Below the pieces are notes generated by a model that saw nothing but the letters and a program-made list of their open reading frames with translations, ran no database searches and had not been told where the DNA came from. The translations under genes and the position numbers were made by a program. Below are positions 25,492 to 34,389 of a stretch of 64,000 bases of DNA, piece after piece (position 1 is the stretch's first letter; each line of letters opens with the position of its first letter). The DNA comes from Flavobacteriaceae bacterium CP2B (GTDB taxonomy: Bacteria > Bacteroidota > Bacteroidia > Flavobacteriales > Flavobacteriaceae): assembly GCA_001683825.1 (NCBI GenBank), contig LXTR01000056.1:59924-123923 (forward strand), given 5' to 3'.

Positions 25492-26801
25492 GAAAATTAC
25501 TTGCAGGAGCTGCCATAATTGATATTACACCGAAAAAACCAATGTTTCTTCATGGTTATCCCCATGTGGAGCGAATTAGCGCAGGCACCAATGACCCTTT
25601 ATATGCCTCCGCACTCATAATAGATAATGGTGAGCATCAAATCGGATTTTGCGCGGTAGATGTCATATTTATTTCAAAAGAAATCACAAAAGGGGTCAGG
25701 GAGCGCGTAGAAAACTCCATAGCGATTACAGCTGAAAATTTAATGATCTCTGCTTCGCATACACATTCAGGCCCCGTTACGGTTGCCGATGCTTTTCACG
25801 ATCCTATCGTACCAGACCCTGACCCGGAATACATCATGTATTTGATCCGTAAAATCACAGAGGTCATTATCCAGGCTTTTAAAAATAAAAGGCGAAGCAA
25901 AATAGCAATAACGACAGCTGACAGCACTGGTATTGGAGGGAATAGACATAGTAAGACGGGTGTTACTGACCCTGAAGTGCCCATAATTGTTTTAAAGGAT
26001 TTTGATACAGATCAAATTTTCGCGCTATCAATCATTCATTGTATGCATCCAACAGTACTGCATGAAGATTCCAAATTATTTTCTGCAGATTTTCCGGGAT
26101 ATACCAGATCGTTCATCCGTGAAAAATTGGGTAAAGATGTTGTTTTACTGTACCAAACAGGACCATCCGGAAATCAATCCCCAAGACATTTTATTGATTC
26201 AAATACATTTTCTGAGGCGAAACGATTGGGTTATATGCTTGGAGAGAAAATCACAGCAAGTGTCCTAAACTTAATCGAGTCAGATTACAGGGATTGGCAT
26301 GAACAGCGCATTCAAAAAGCATTTATAGGCCTGCCCCGAAAAAAATTTATGCCCCTCAAGGATGCTAAGAAAAAGGCGGATTTCTTGAAAAACAAATTAG
26401 ATCGAATGCGTCTTCGTGGTGAGCAGGCAGCAGAAATTAGAACCGTAGAATGTGACTGGTTTGGTGCAGAAGAGAATATGAAACTTATTGCCATGATAGG
26501 GAATGGAGAACTCGAAAAGGTGTACCAGTCGGTTTTGCCCATAGAGATAAATTGCGTCACACTTGGCGATATAAACTTTGCATTTATACCAGGAGAATTA
26601 TTTGTAGAGTTTTCGTTAAAAATCAAAAAGATATTACCTGGAAAGGTATATGTCAGCACTTTCACCAATGGTGTTTTGGCGGGCTATATCGTTACTAAAG
26701 AGGCCGAAAAGAAAGGCGGTTACGAAGCTTCCAATAGTATTTTTTCTGCGGAAGGAGGTGAATTGATTGTTCAAACGATTCATAAAATGCTACAACGTTA
26801 A
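25488..26801 (+). CDS. Neutral ceramidase-fold N-acyl hydrolase, cytoplasmic
   Basis: A 437-residue protein matching the N-terminal domain of neutral/alkaline non-lysosomal ceramidases: GAAIIDITPKKP at the start, the zinc-site SASHTHSGP, and an LYQTGPSGNQSPRH region near the middle. True ceramidases are secreted and about 650-780 residues; this one starts directly with the domain, has no signal peptide and lacks the C-terminal immunoglobulin-like domain. In this operon an amide-hydrolysing role on a small imported N-acyl compound is more likely than on ceramide. It overlaps the previous gene by 4 bases and is followed 36 bases later by the symporter. Confidence 0.82.
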   Translation: MRKLLAGAAIIDITPKKPMFLHGYPHVERISAGTNDPLYASALIIDNGEHQIGFCAVDVIFISKEITKGVRERVENSIAITAENLMISASHTHSGPVTVADAFHDPIVPDPDPEYIMYLIRKITEVIIQAFKNKRRSKIAITTADSTGIGGNRHSKTGVTDPEVPIIVLKDFDTDQIFALSIIHCMHPTVLHEDSKLFSADFPGYTRSFIREKLGKDVVLLYQTGPSGNQSPRHFIDSNTFSEAKRLGYMLGEKITASVLNLIESDYRDWHEQRIQKAFIGLPRKKFMPLKDAKKKADFLKNKLDRMRLRGEQAAEIRTVECDWFGAEENMKLIAMIGNGELEKVYQSVLPIEINCVTLGDINFAFIPGELFVEFSLKIKKILPGKVYVSTFTNGVLAGYIVTKEAEKKGGYEASNSIFSAEGGELIVQTIHKMLQR

Positions 26802-26837
26802 TTTGAAGCTATTTATTAAAAAAATATTTAAGGAATC

Positions 26838-28316
26838 ATGACAATAACCTCGTTAGATTGGGCAATAATAATTGGATATGCTGCTACCATGTTGTTTGTT
26901 GGATTCTATTATTCAAGCAAGAACAAGAATTCTGAAGATTATTTGCTTGGGGGTAGAAATATGTCGCCATGGAAGGTTGGACTCTCTTTATTTGCTACCA
27001 TGTTCAGTGCGGTATCTTATTTATCCATGCCTGGAGAAATGATTAAGTATGGACCAATGATTTGGTCTTCATTATTTGCCCTCCCCTTCATATACTTAGT
27101 TGTGGCCTATTATTTTATTCCATACATAATGAACCTGAAAATAACAAGCGCCTATGAATTGTTGGAAACAAAATTGGACATTAGGAGCAGGATAGTGGCG
27201 GCCATTTATTTTTTGATAATGCGTGTGGTGTGGATGGCTGTAATCATTTATATGGTTTCGGAAAAAGTTATTGTGCCGATAATGGGCTGGCCCGCAGAAA
27301 AGTCATTATATGTTAGTATCATAATGGGGGTAATTACAGTGATATATACCTCTTATGGTGGTTTAAAAAGTGTTGTATTTAGTGATGTGGTACAAACCAC
27401 AATATTATTTGGAGGATCTATAGTGGCAATCACTTTAATCGTGAATAATGTGGGAGGTTTTTCTAATATCATTCCCAAAGAATGGCCAGGGCAGTGGGTG
27501 GAATGGGAGTTTCTGGATACTCAGGCCCGACTGAGCTTCCTGCCTGTTGTTTTAACTACATTTGGATGGTACGTGTGTACGGCGGGGTCTGATCAAATGG
27601 CCATTCAACGATATCTGGCCACTAAGAATGTCAGAACAGCCCGAAAAATGTATTTAAACTCCATACTTTCCAATGCTTTCGTTACCATTCTCTTAGCGGC
27701 CCTTGGATTCGCCTTATATGCATATTTCAAGATGCATCCTGATTTGCTTCTAGACAGGAACGCTATTATAGAGGAAGCTGATCTGTTGTTTCCAAGATTT
27801 ATTGTTGTCGGTTTGCCATCAGGATTCTCTGGTTTGGTATTGGCAGGGCTACTTGCTGCTTCGATGTCAAGTCTTTCTTCAGGTATTAATTCTTCGGCAA
27901 TGTCTATAATCAACGATTTTATCCTGAGAATTGGCAAAAAAAACATAGCGGATGAGACACAAGTGAAATTAGCAAAATATATATCCTTCAGCATAGGTGT
28001 TGTTATTGTCCTGTTAAGTCTCATTGTAGGCAACATAAAAGGAAACCTATTGGAAATAACCTACAAAACCATCAACTTACTTGTCGCTCCTTTATTTGTG
28101 CCTTTTTTTATGGCCATGTTTGTTAAATGGTCTAAACCTACAGCTACACTAATTGGTACATTGTTAAGTGGTGTTGCTGCAATATTGATCAGTTTTTCCC
28201 AGGAGTTATTTGGGCTTACCATATCATTTCTTTGGATTATTCCCGGTTCATTTATGGTTGGTGTAGCATTCAGCCTGTTCTTAAGTCTATGGGAAAAAAG
28301 CAATTTCAGGTTCTAG
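26838..28316 (+). CDS. Sodium:solute symporter (SSS family)
   Basis: A 492-residue integral membrane protein with about 13 transmembrane segments. Family features are the SSKNKNSEDYLLGGRNM motif after helix 1, SLFATMFSAVSYLSMPGE in helix 2, and LAASMSSLSSGINSSAMSIINDF in helix 8/9 with the sodium-site serines. It imports a sugar, amino acid, polyol or sialic-acid-type solute with Na+. As the last gene of the coupled operon it is the probable inner-membrane importer for the compound the operon degrades. Confidence 0.92.
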   Translation: MTITSLDWAIIIGYAATMLFVGFYYSSKNKNSEDYLLGGRNMSPWKVGLSLFATMFSAVSYLSMPGEMIKYGPMIWSSLFALPFIYLVVAYYFIPYIMNLKITSAYELLETKLDIRSRIVAAIYFLIMRVVWMAVIIYMVSEKVIVPIMGWPAEKSLYVSIIMGVITVIYTSYGGLKSVVFSDVVQTTILFGGSIVAITLIVNNVGGFSNIIPKEWPGQWVEWEFLDTQARLSFLPVVLTTFGWYVCTAGSDQMAIQRYLATKNVRTARKMYLNSILSNAFVTILLAALGFALYAYFKMHPDLLLDRNAIIEEADLLFPRFIVVGLPSGFSGLVLAGLLAASMSSLSSGINSSAMSIINDFILRIGKKNIADETQVKLAKYISFSIGVVIVLLSLIVGNIKGNLLEITYKTINLLVAPLFVPFFMAMFVKWSKPTATLIGTLLSGVAAILISFSQELFGLTISFLWIIPGSFMVGVAFSLFLSLWEKSNFRF

Positions 28317-28489
28317 ATTGGCGGTATGAATCCTTTGTTTAATAAGGATGCTTATTTGGGGTTCAGAGCAGGGATATAAGGTAAGGTTGCCCGGAAAATT
28401 CCTGCTCATAACCAATGGTAATTAAAAGGGTATATAAAGTCTGAGATAAAATATTATCGTAAGGAACAAACGCAAGTTTAGGGGGTTCT

Positions 28490-29971
28490 ATGAATCGAAG
28501 AGTGGAATTTAATTTTCTTATTAATATGACTTTTAGAGTTGCATTAAGCATTTGGTTTTTGTTAATCGCTTCATTAGGTGTTTCCTGCAAAAATTATAGG
28601 GAAAAAGAGGTAGTCCCCGATTTTCAAAGAAGCCATCAGCCAATAAAGGACCTGGTTCATTATAAAGAAATTTCCAAAAATGGGATTGCCAGAGATTATC
28701 AAGCTGTTCCTGATGCGTGTCGTCTGAAGAATGGGGATATTGTGGTTGTATTTTATGATGGTGACGATCACGTCACCTATCCAAATCCCGAATTCCCCAA
28801 TGCAGGCAGGATTTGTTTAATTCGGTCGAAGGATGAAGGATGCACCTGGAGCAATCCCGTTGTGATATACGATGATGCGAATGACAATCGCGATCCACAC
28901 ATTAATCAGATGAGTGATGGTACATTAGTCCTGAGCTTTTTTTCATTGGAATTTAAGGAAGCTGACACCCAAATTTTGAGGGGTGAACAACCTACTTATA
29001 ACCAGGAACAAACTAGCAAATTTGGTAACAATCCGGATCTATTACACGAGCAACAACCCGAAAATTCCGAAAAGAAGGTCAGACCCACTGGAAAGGTCAA
29101 ATGGACCAGTAAAGGGCCATATATACTCAGATCCTGGGACAATGGCAACTCCTGGCAAAAAGAGGCTGAATTAATAGCGACATCAAAGCCAGGCTGGAAT
29201 TGCTCTGCCAAAGTAAAGGAAATGCCCGACGGCTCATGGGTATTACCGGTTTATCGTTCTGAGCCTTCAAAGAAGGCGGCCTGGGGCGGAATTATTCCTT
29301 CATTTGACAGAGGTAAAACCTGGCGAAAGGTAGTGCCAATAGGGGAGGAGGCTAATCTTGTGCTGGCTGCGGAAACCGATGTTATTTTGTTAAAAAATAA
29401 AACGCTTCTGGCGTTATTAAGGGGAGATCGTTCCCTGGTTAATATGCATTATGCCAATAGCGATAATTTTGGAAGTTCTTGGTCTTCAGTTAATGATATA
29501 GGATTTGTAGGCCATGCTCCTTCTCTAACACGTCTTAAAACCGGGGAAATATTGTTGTCCTACCGGGCCTTCAGTGAAAAAAGGGGGTATTATACCGGGT
29601 TACGGATTAGTCGGGATGAAGCAAAAACTTGGGAAGGACCATACCTGATTGACCCTACACCAGGGGCATACCCTTCTACGATAGAATTGGCAGACGGGTC
29701 TATATTAGCGATTTACTACCAGGAGGGCGAAGGGAGTTCAATTAGGGCATTGCGTTTTAAATTGCCGGAATCAGCAGAACTTAATCAGTTTGACGTACCA
29801 AAACAGGTTGAGCCCCTTCCTTTGGATGCGCTGAAAAAGGAAGGAAGCGAAAGTGGTGATGGAAAAAAAGAGAAGGTAGAGGCACTTTCGCTCATACTTA
29901 ATACATCCAGTACAAAAACACCAACAAATTGGCAATATTTTTTGGATGATCGCCAGAATAAACAGCCCTAA
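28490..29971 (+). CDS. Asp-box (sialidase-like) beta-propeller lipoprotein
   Basis: A 493-residue lipoprotein with lipobox LGVSC, followed by a six-bladed sialidase-type propeller with Asp boxes at SKDEGCTW, SWDNGNSW, SFDRGKTW and SRDEAKTW. Exo-sialidases use an Arg triad, a Tyr/Glu pair and an Asp; I cannot confirm the full set by eye, and many relatives act on other acidic sugars or none. The ATG at 28490 has AGGGGG 9 bases upstream; an ATG at 28529 would give a shorter signal peptide. It is the first of two such proteins in the locus and probably sits on the outer membrane or in the periplasm. Confidence 0.78.
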   Translation: MNRRVEFNFLINMTFRVALSIWFLLIASLGVSCKNYREKEVVPDFQRSHQPIKDLVHYKEISKNGIARDYQAVPDACRLKNGDIVVVFYDGDDHVTYPNPEFPNAGRICLIRSKDEGCTWSNPVVIYDDANDNRDPHINQMSDGTLVLSFFSLEFKEADTQILRGEQPTYNQEQTSKFGNNPDLLHEQQPENSEKKVRPTGKVKWTSKGPYILRSWDNGNSWQKEAELIATSKPGWNCSAKVKEMPDGSWVLPVYRSEPSKKAAWGGIIPSFDRGKTWRKVVPIGEEANLVLAAETDVILLKNKTLLALLRGDRSLVNMHYANSDNFGSSWSSVNDIGFVGHAPSLTRLKTGEILLSYRAFSEKRGYYTGLRISRDEAKTWEGPYLIDPTPGAYPSTIELADGSILAIYYQEGEGSSIRALRFKLPESAELNQFDVPKQVEPLPLDALKKEGSESGDGKKEKVEALSLILNTSSTKTPTNWQYFLDDRQNKQP

Positions 29972-30332
29972 TAATATAAAAGGACACAGAAAAGAGAAAA
30001 ATTACGATGATCTTTTCCATCAACCAGTTGTTCCCTGAGGGGTAAGACCTTAAGGTGTTGCGTCGAAGATTCATGATAATCGGGCAGCTATTTTCAATAT
30101 ATATGGTTGCTAAACTGTAATAAAGTTGAATGTCAAAATGAGAAATCGCCAATCCTTTCTTTAGCTAGTGCAGATGGTAGGGACAAGTACAGATGATATT
30201 ATGCAATAATTGATTATTCAATGTATATGGGTAAGAAAGGTATTTAATTGGGACCGGTAGAGAAACTATGGGTTTGGTGTGAAACAACTAACAGAGAAAA
30301 CTAATTTCTATGGGTTTTAAAAAAATAAGAAT
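29972..30332. other. Intergenic stretch before the HpaI-type aldolase gene
   Basis: About 360 bases with no gene I can support. A weak, partial likeness to the DeoR-type operator (TGATTATTCAATGTATATGG at 30211-30230) is present. A promoter for the next gene set probably lies here. Confidence 0.4.
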
Positions 30333-31148
30333 ATGAGAAGAAGTCGGGTGTTAGAGAAATTAAGGAACGGAACTACGGCCAGTTGCTTTAAAGTCAATCT
30401 GAATGACCCCAAGGTTTCTGAAATTGCTGCTATTTCGGGATTCGATTGTGTTTGGCTCGATCAAGAACATATCGGTCAAGACTGGTCGGTACTCGCTGCG
30501 GGGATCTGGGCGTCAAAAGCGCATGATACCGATGTTATGGTCAGGGTTTCCCGTGGCGGTTATAGTGATTACATCAAGCCGCTTGAGATGGATGCTGCTG
30601 GAATATTGGTCCCCCATATCATGAACCTGGAAGACGCCCGTAAGGTTGTCGAGACCGTTCGTTTTTATCCCCTTGGGCGTCGTCCAATTGATGGGGGCAA
30701 TGCCGATGGTGCCTATGCCACAACTGATTTCAACGAGTATATCCAACAGGCAAATCTACAGCGGTTTGTTGCGCTTCAAATTGAAGATCCAGAGCCCCTG
30801 GAAGATTTGGAAGCTATAGCGGAAATAGAGGGGTACGACATGCTGTTTTTCGGGCCGGGAGATTTTAGCCAGGGGATTGGGGCCCCCGGGCAATGGGATC
30901 ACCCCAGGTTAATTGAAACCCGAAAATTAGTGGCGAAGATGGCCAATAAATATGGCAAATATGCGGCAACAGTTGGCAACCCTGATAATATAAATGAATT
31001 GATAGATATGGGTTACAGTTTTATAAGTGTAGGGGCAGACGTCGTGGGCCTATCCAGCTATTGCAGGAATTTGGTTCGAGGATGTAATTCAGGGACAGGA
31101 CAATCAACAGGAACACAAAAGAAGGGAACAGAAAGCCCGTATAAATAA
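30333..31148 (+). CDS. HpcH/HpaI-family class II aldolase
   Basis: A 271-residue TIM-barrel of the HpaI group. WLDQEHIGQDW near 37-47 holds the catalytic His, VRVSRGG the substrate Arg, and LQIEDPEPLEDLEAIAEIEGYDMLFFGPGDFS the metal-ligand Glu and Asp. These enzymes split 2-keto-3-deoxy acids into pyruvate or oxaloacetate and an aldehyde. The last 20 residues are a Gly/Thr/Gln-rich tail not usual in the family. It is followed 9 bases later by an aldo/keto reductase and probably forms the lower branch of the locus's catabolic route. Confidence 0.9.
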   Translation: MRRSRVLEKLRNGTTASCFKVNLNDPKVSEIAAISGFDCVWLDQEHIGQDWSVLAAGIWASKAHDTDVMVRVSRGGYSDYIKPLEMDAAGILVPHIMNLEDARKVVETVRFYPLGRRPIDGGNADGAYATTDFNEYIQQANLQRFVALQIEDPEPLEDLEAIAEIEGYDMLFFGPGDFSQGIGAPGQWDHPRLIETRKLVAKMANKYGKYAATVGNPDNINELIDMGYSFISVGADVVGLSSYCRNLVRGCNSGTGQSTGTQKKGTESPYK

Positions 31149-31157
31149 TACGTAACG

Positions 31158-32114
31158 ATGATAAAGAGACCTTTAGGGAGTACTGGCATCAATGTTTCGG
31201 AAATAGCATTTGGGGGCGTAGAAATAGGAATGCCTTACGGTATTGGGGTACATAGCGAAGCTGATATGCTTTCTCGTCAGGAATCGATTAGACTTTTGCA
31301 TGAAGCCGTGGACAGGGGGCTAAATTTCTTTGATACGGCACGGATGTATGGATCCAGTGAGGAGATAATGGGACAAGCCTTTGAGGACAGAAGGAGTGAA
31401 GTAGTCATAAGTACCAAATGTTGTAAACTTCGAGACTCGTCCGGAGGTTTGCCTTCTTCAAAAAAAGTAAAGGAAATTATCAATAAATCCCTGGAGGAAA
31501 GCCTCGCAGCCTTAAAAACCAATTATGTTGATGTTTTCATGTTGCATCAGGCAGATCTTGGGATTCTGGAAAACGATGATATTGCCGAGACTTTTTTGCT
31601 GTTAAAACAAAAGGGAGTGATTCGTGCAACCGGAGTATCTACATATACTGTTGAAGAAACCAGGAAATCTATAGAAAGCGGTCATTGGGACGTTGTGCAA
31701 TTGCCATATAATTTGATGGATCAATCACAGTCTGAGAACTTCTCAATAGCAGAAATCAAAGGAATCGGCATTATGGTGCGCTCTGTGTTGTTTAAGGGGA
31801 TATTAACCAAAAAGGGAGCGTGTTTGCATCCAGAATTAAAGGATGTTGAACGGCACCTTACATTATATAGAGAGCTGTGCCGTCAGACCGGGTGTGATCT
31901 TGCCGCCCTGGCTATGAAATTTGCGTTATCATCTAAACAGGTTTCTTCAGTACTTGTTGGCATTGATCGGTTAGAATATTTAGAAAATTCAATAGGTGTG
32001 GCAGATGGCAATTACTTAAATAGAGAACAATTGCAAAGAGCGAAGGAACTTCAATACCCGGATATTGGTTTTTTAGATTTGGTTAAATGGGAAAGAGAGG
32101 GCTGGTTGACATAA
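31158..32114 (+). CDS. Aldo/keto reductase
   Basis: A 318-residue (beta/alpha)8 NAD(P)H oxidoreductase. The catalytic Asp and Tyr are in FFDTARMYGSSEE (about 54-66), the catalytic Lys in STKCCK and the His in FMLHQADL. The group resembles D-threo-aldose/L-fucose dehydrogenase-like AKRs. It would reduce or oxidise the aldehyde or sugar handled next to the HpaI aldolase, with which it is co-transcribed (9-base gap). Confidence 0.9.
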   Translation: MIKRPLGSTGINVSEIAFGGVEIGMPYGIGVHSEADMLSRQESIRLLHEAVDRGLNFFDTARMYGSSEEIMGQAFEDRRSEVVISTKCCKLRDSSGGLPSSKKVKEIINKSLEESLAALKTNYVDVFMLHQADLGILENDDIAETFLLLKQKGVIRATGVSTYTVEETRKSIESGHWDVVQLPYNLMDQSQSENFSIAEIKGIGIMVRSVLFKGILTKKGACLHPELKDVERHLTLYRELCRQTGCDLAALAMKFALSSKQVSSVLVGIDRLEYLENSIGVADGNYLNREQLQRAKELQYPDIGFLDLVKWEREGWLT

Positions 32115-32155
32115 CCTTCGTTGTTAAGAATTAATAAAGTATAAATAAAATTACC

Positions 32156-33406
32156 ATGAAACGTAAAGCGCAATATTACAGTTTGTTAAGTTTGCTTCTT
32201 TTTATTACCTCCCAATGTACAAACAGGGATTTAACCAAATCTGATCCTGTAGTAAAATCCGAAAACACTCAAAAGGGAGTAGATGTAAAACCGCAATTTT
32301 TGGGAGACAGTATTCCAGGTGTTCGTAAAGTAAAGGATATCGTCATTTATAAGGATTCTATGTTTTTCTCAGCATTTCCATCCGTAATAACACGACCGGA
32401 TGGCGAGATATTGGTAGCATTTCGCAGAGCGCCGGAACGTAGGATGTTTAAAGAGCGAAGGTCACTCCATGTAGATCCAAATAGCTATTTGGTAATGGTC
32501 CAATCAAGTGATAACGGAGAAACATGGACAACAAATCCCAAGTTAATCTATTCCCATCCTTTTGGTGGATCTCAGGACCCCTGTATGTTACAATTGAAAG
32601 ACGGTACAATTCTTTGTGCGAGCTATGGTTGGGCTTTTGTTAGACCGGAAGGTTTACCTAAGCTAAAGCAACCTACTTTCTTTAATGGTGGGGGTACATT
32701 TTTGGGGGGGTATTTGGTTCGTTCGAATGATGGCGGAAAAACCTGGAGTGACGCTATTTACCCTCCGCATATAGAACCTGAAATATTAAATGATGCTTTT
32801 GGCACTCCCGTGCCGGCTTATAATAGAGGAGAATTGCATGAAGCACAAGATGGTAGCATCTTGTGGATCGTCGCGGCCCATGATAATCCCACTAAAACCT
32901 CTAATCACCTTATTAAATCAACGGATAAAGGAGTATCATGGGAATATGTTTCTCCAGTAGCAGTAGACAGCAAAGTATCATTTAATGAGGCGTCCATCAT
33001 TGAAACTCCAAAGGGCGATCTTGTGGGGTTTTTAAGAACAGCTGATTTTGGAGACCAGGCTGTCATTTCTCGTTCCTCAGATGGCGGTAAGACTTTTAAT
33101 TGGGAATCTATGGGTTTCCAGGGTCACCCTTTGAACGCCTTCCGGTTAAAGGACAATAGAGTCTTACTTACCTACGGATACCGCCATGAGCCATACGGGA
33201 TACGTGCCCGTATCCTGAATCCGGAATGCACGGATTTTAAAACTGCTCCTGAGATCGTACTTCGTGATGATGGCGGCTCTACGGATATTGGGTATACCTG
33301 GGCAACTCAACTCAATGACAATCGGGTATTGGTGGTCTACTATTTTAACCAGGACAATGGCACGCGTTATATTGCAGGCACTATCCTGGAAATAGATATT
33401 AGATAA
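32156..33406 (+). CDS. Second Asp-box (sialidase-like) beta-propeller lipoprotein
   Basis: A 416-residue lipoprotein (lipobox ending SQC, near residue 20) with a propeller starting about residue 55. Asp boxes are at SSDNGETW, SNDGGKTW, STDKGVSW and SSDGGKTF. A RPDGEILVAFRRAPE strand gives arginines at the place of the sialidase Arg cluster. Together with the protein at 28490 it makes a pair of surface or periplasmic propellers. It is followed 3 bases later by an HEAT-like repeat gene, so the two are co-transcribed. Substrate unknown. Confidence 0.78.
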   Translation: MKRKAQYYSLLSLLLFITSQCTNRDLTKSDPVVKSENTQKGVDVKPQFLGDSIPGVRKVKDIVIYKDSMFFSAFPSVITRPDGEILVAFRRAPERRMFKERRSLHVDPNSYLVMVQSSDNGETWTTNPKLIYSHPFGGSQDPCMLQLKDGTILCASYGWAFVRPEGLPKLKQPTFFNGGGTFLGGYLVRSNDGGKTWSDAIYPPHIEPEILNDAFGTPVPAYNRGELHEAQDGSILWIVAAHDNPTKTSNHLIKSTDKGVSWEYVSPVAVDSKVSFNEASIIETPKGDLVGFLRTADFGDQAVISRSSDGGKTFNWESMGFQGHPLNAFRLKDNRVLLTYGYRHEPYGIRARILNPECTDFKTAPEIVLRDDGGSTDIGYTWATQLNDNRVLVVYYFNQDNGTRYIAGTILEIDIR

Positions 33407-33409
33407 CAG

Positions 33410-34369
33410 ATGGGATATATAAAAATCATCAGTTGTTCAATACTGGTCTTTTTAGGAGCCCAAGCCATGAAATGTGAGAGGTATAAAGATCCCTCGGTTC
33501 CGGACGCAGTAATTGGCGTCGCCAAGGATACGTTACAATTTGCCTTGGAGAATTCATCGAAGTGGGAAAAGGTACATGCTGCAGAATACATTCTTAACCT
33601 TCAATATGCCAATAATGTATTTGATGTTTTTGTCGAAGAAGAAAAACGAAATAGGCATGAACCCTATTACCGCATTGGATTGTGGCGTGTTTTAAGTCGA
33701 GCAGCAAAAACCAACGAAGAAAAAAACAAATGGTTAGATTCAATTTCCAGGGTATTTGGGAAACAAGGGGCCCTGGACCGTATTCATGCGGCCGAAGCCT
33801 TGGCCAAATTAGAAGTATCCCCAAAAACCATTTCTGTCAAGGTAACTGATTCGATATTGGGAGACGTACACAATCCAATGTGGGCCTATACCTATTGGGG
33901 TACGGCGTACACTTCGGCAAAAGATATGTGCCAGGTAAAGAATAATTTCGTGGACCTCGTTTTAAACTCCAATGAATCAATATTGATTAAGAGAATAGCT
34001 CTATATGCATTATATAAAATGAAAAATGTGGGCGTTCAGAATTGGGATTTATTGACTTCTAGAGTCTTGGATGAACCTAGGAATTCACCTTTATACACAA
34101 GTTACTTAATCTGTACCTTGGCAAATTCACCTAAAGATTCTCTTTTCTCCCCACGATTTTTTGAATGCAGGAGGATGATGGAAGAACAGATACAGTCATT
34201 GCAAGAAGATCAGCTTGCCGCAGCATTAGGTGTTTATGAAGAAATTGCTACTGCAGAAGATATACCATTCCTCACATCGTTTTTGGATAAAGGCGCTGAT
34301 CAGCATAATGTAGAAACAATAATGGCCGCTGCAAATGCCCTATTGAATATTGACAGGGAGGGGCGGTAA
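33410..34369 (+). CDS. Exported HEAT-like alpha-helical repeat protein
   Basis: A 319-residue protein with an N-terminal hydrophobic signal (about 5-20), followed by paired helices that look like HEAT/armadillo repeats, for example WEKVHAAEYILNLQYA, DRIHAAEALAKLEV and KRIALYALYKMKNV. No catalytic residues stand out. Such solenoids hold protein complexes together. It starts 3 bases after the Asp-box protein and ends 20 bases before the Gfo/Idh/MocA gene, within the same operon. I do not recognise a named family. Confidence 0.65.
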   Translation: MGYIKIISCSILVFLGAQAMKCERYKDPSVPDAVIGVAKDTLQFALENSSKWEKVHAAEYILNLQYANNVFDVFVEEEKRNRHEPYYRIGLWRVLSRAAKTNEEKNKWLDSISRVFGKQGALDRIHAAEALAKLEVSPKTISVKVTDSILGDVHNPMWAYTYWGTAYTSAKDMCQVKNNFVDLVLNSNESILIKRIALYALYKMKNVGVQNWDLLTSRVLDEPRNSPLYTSYLICTLANSPKDSLFSPRFFECRRMMEEQIQSLQEDQLAAALGVYEEIATAEDIPFLTSFLDKGADQHNVETIMAAANALLNIDREGR

Positions 34370-34389
34370 ATTTTTAATAGTGTTGGCTT

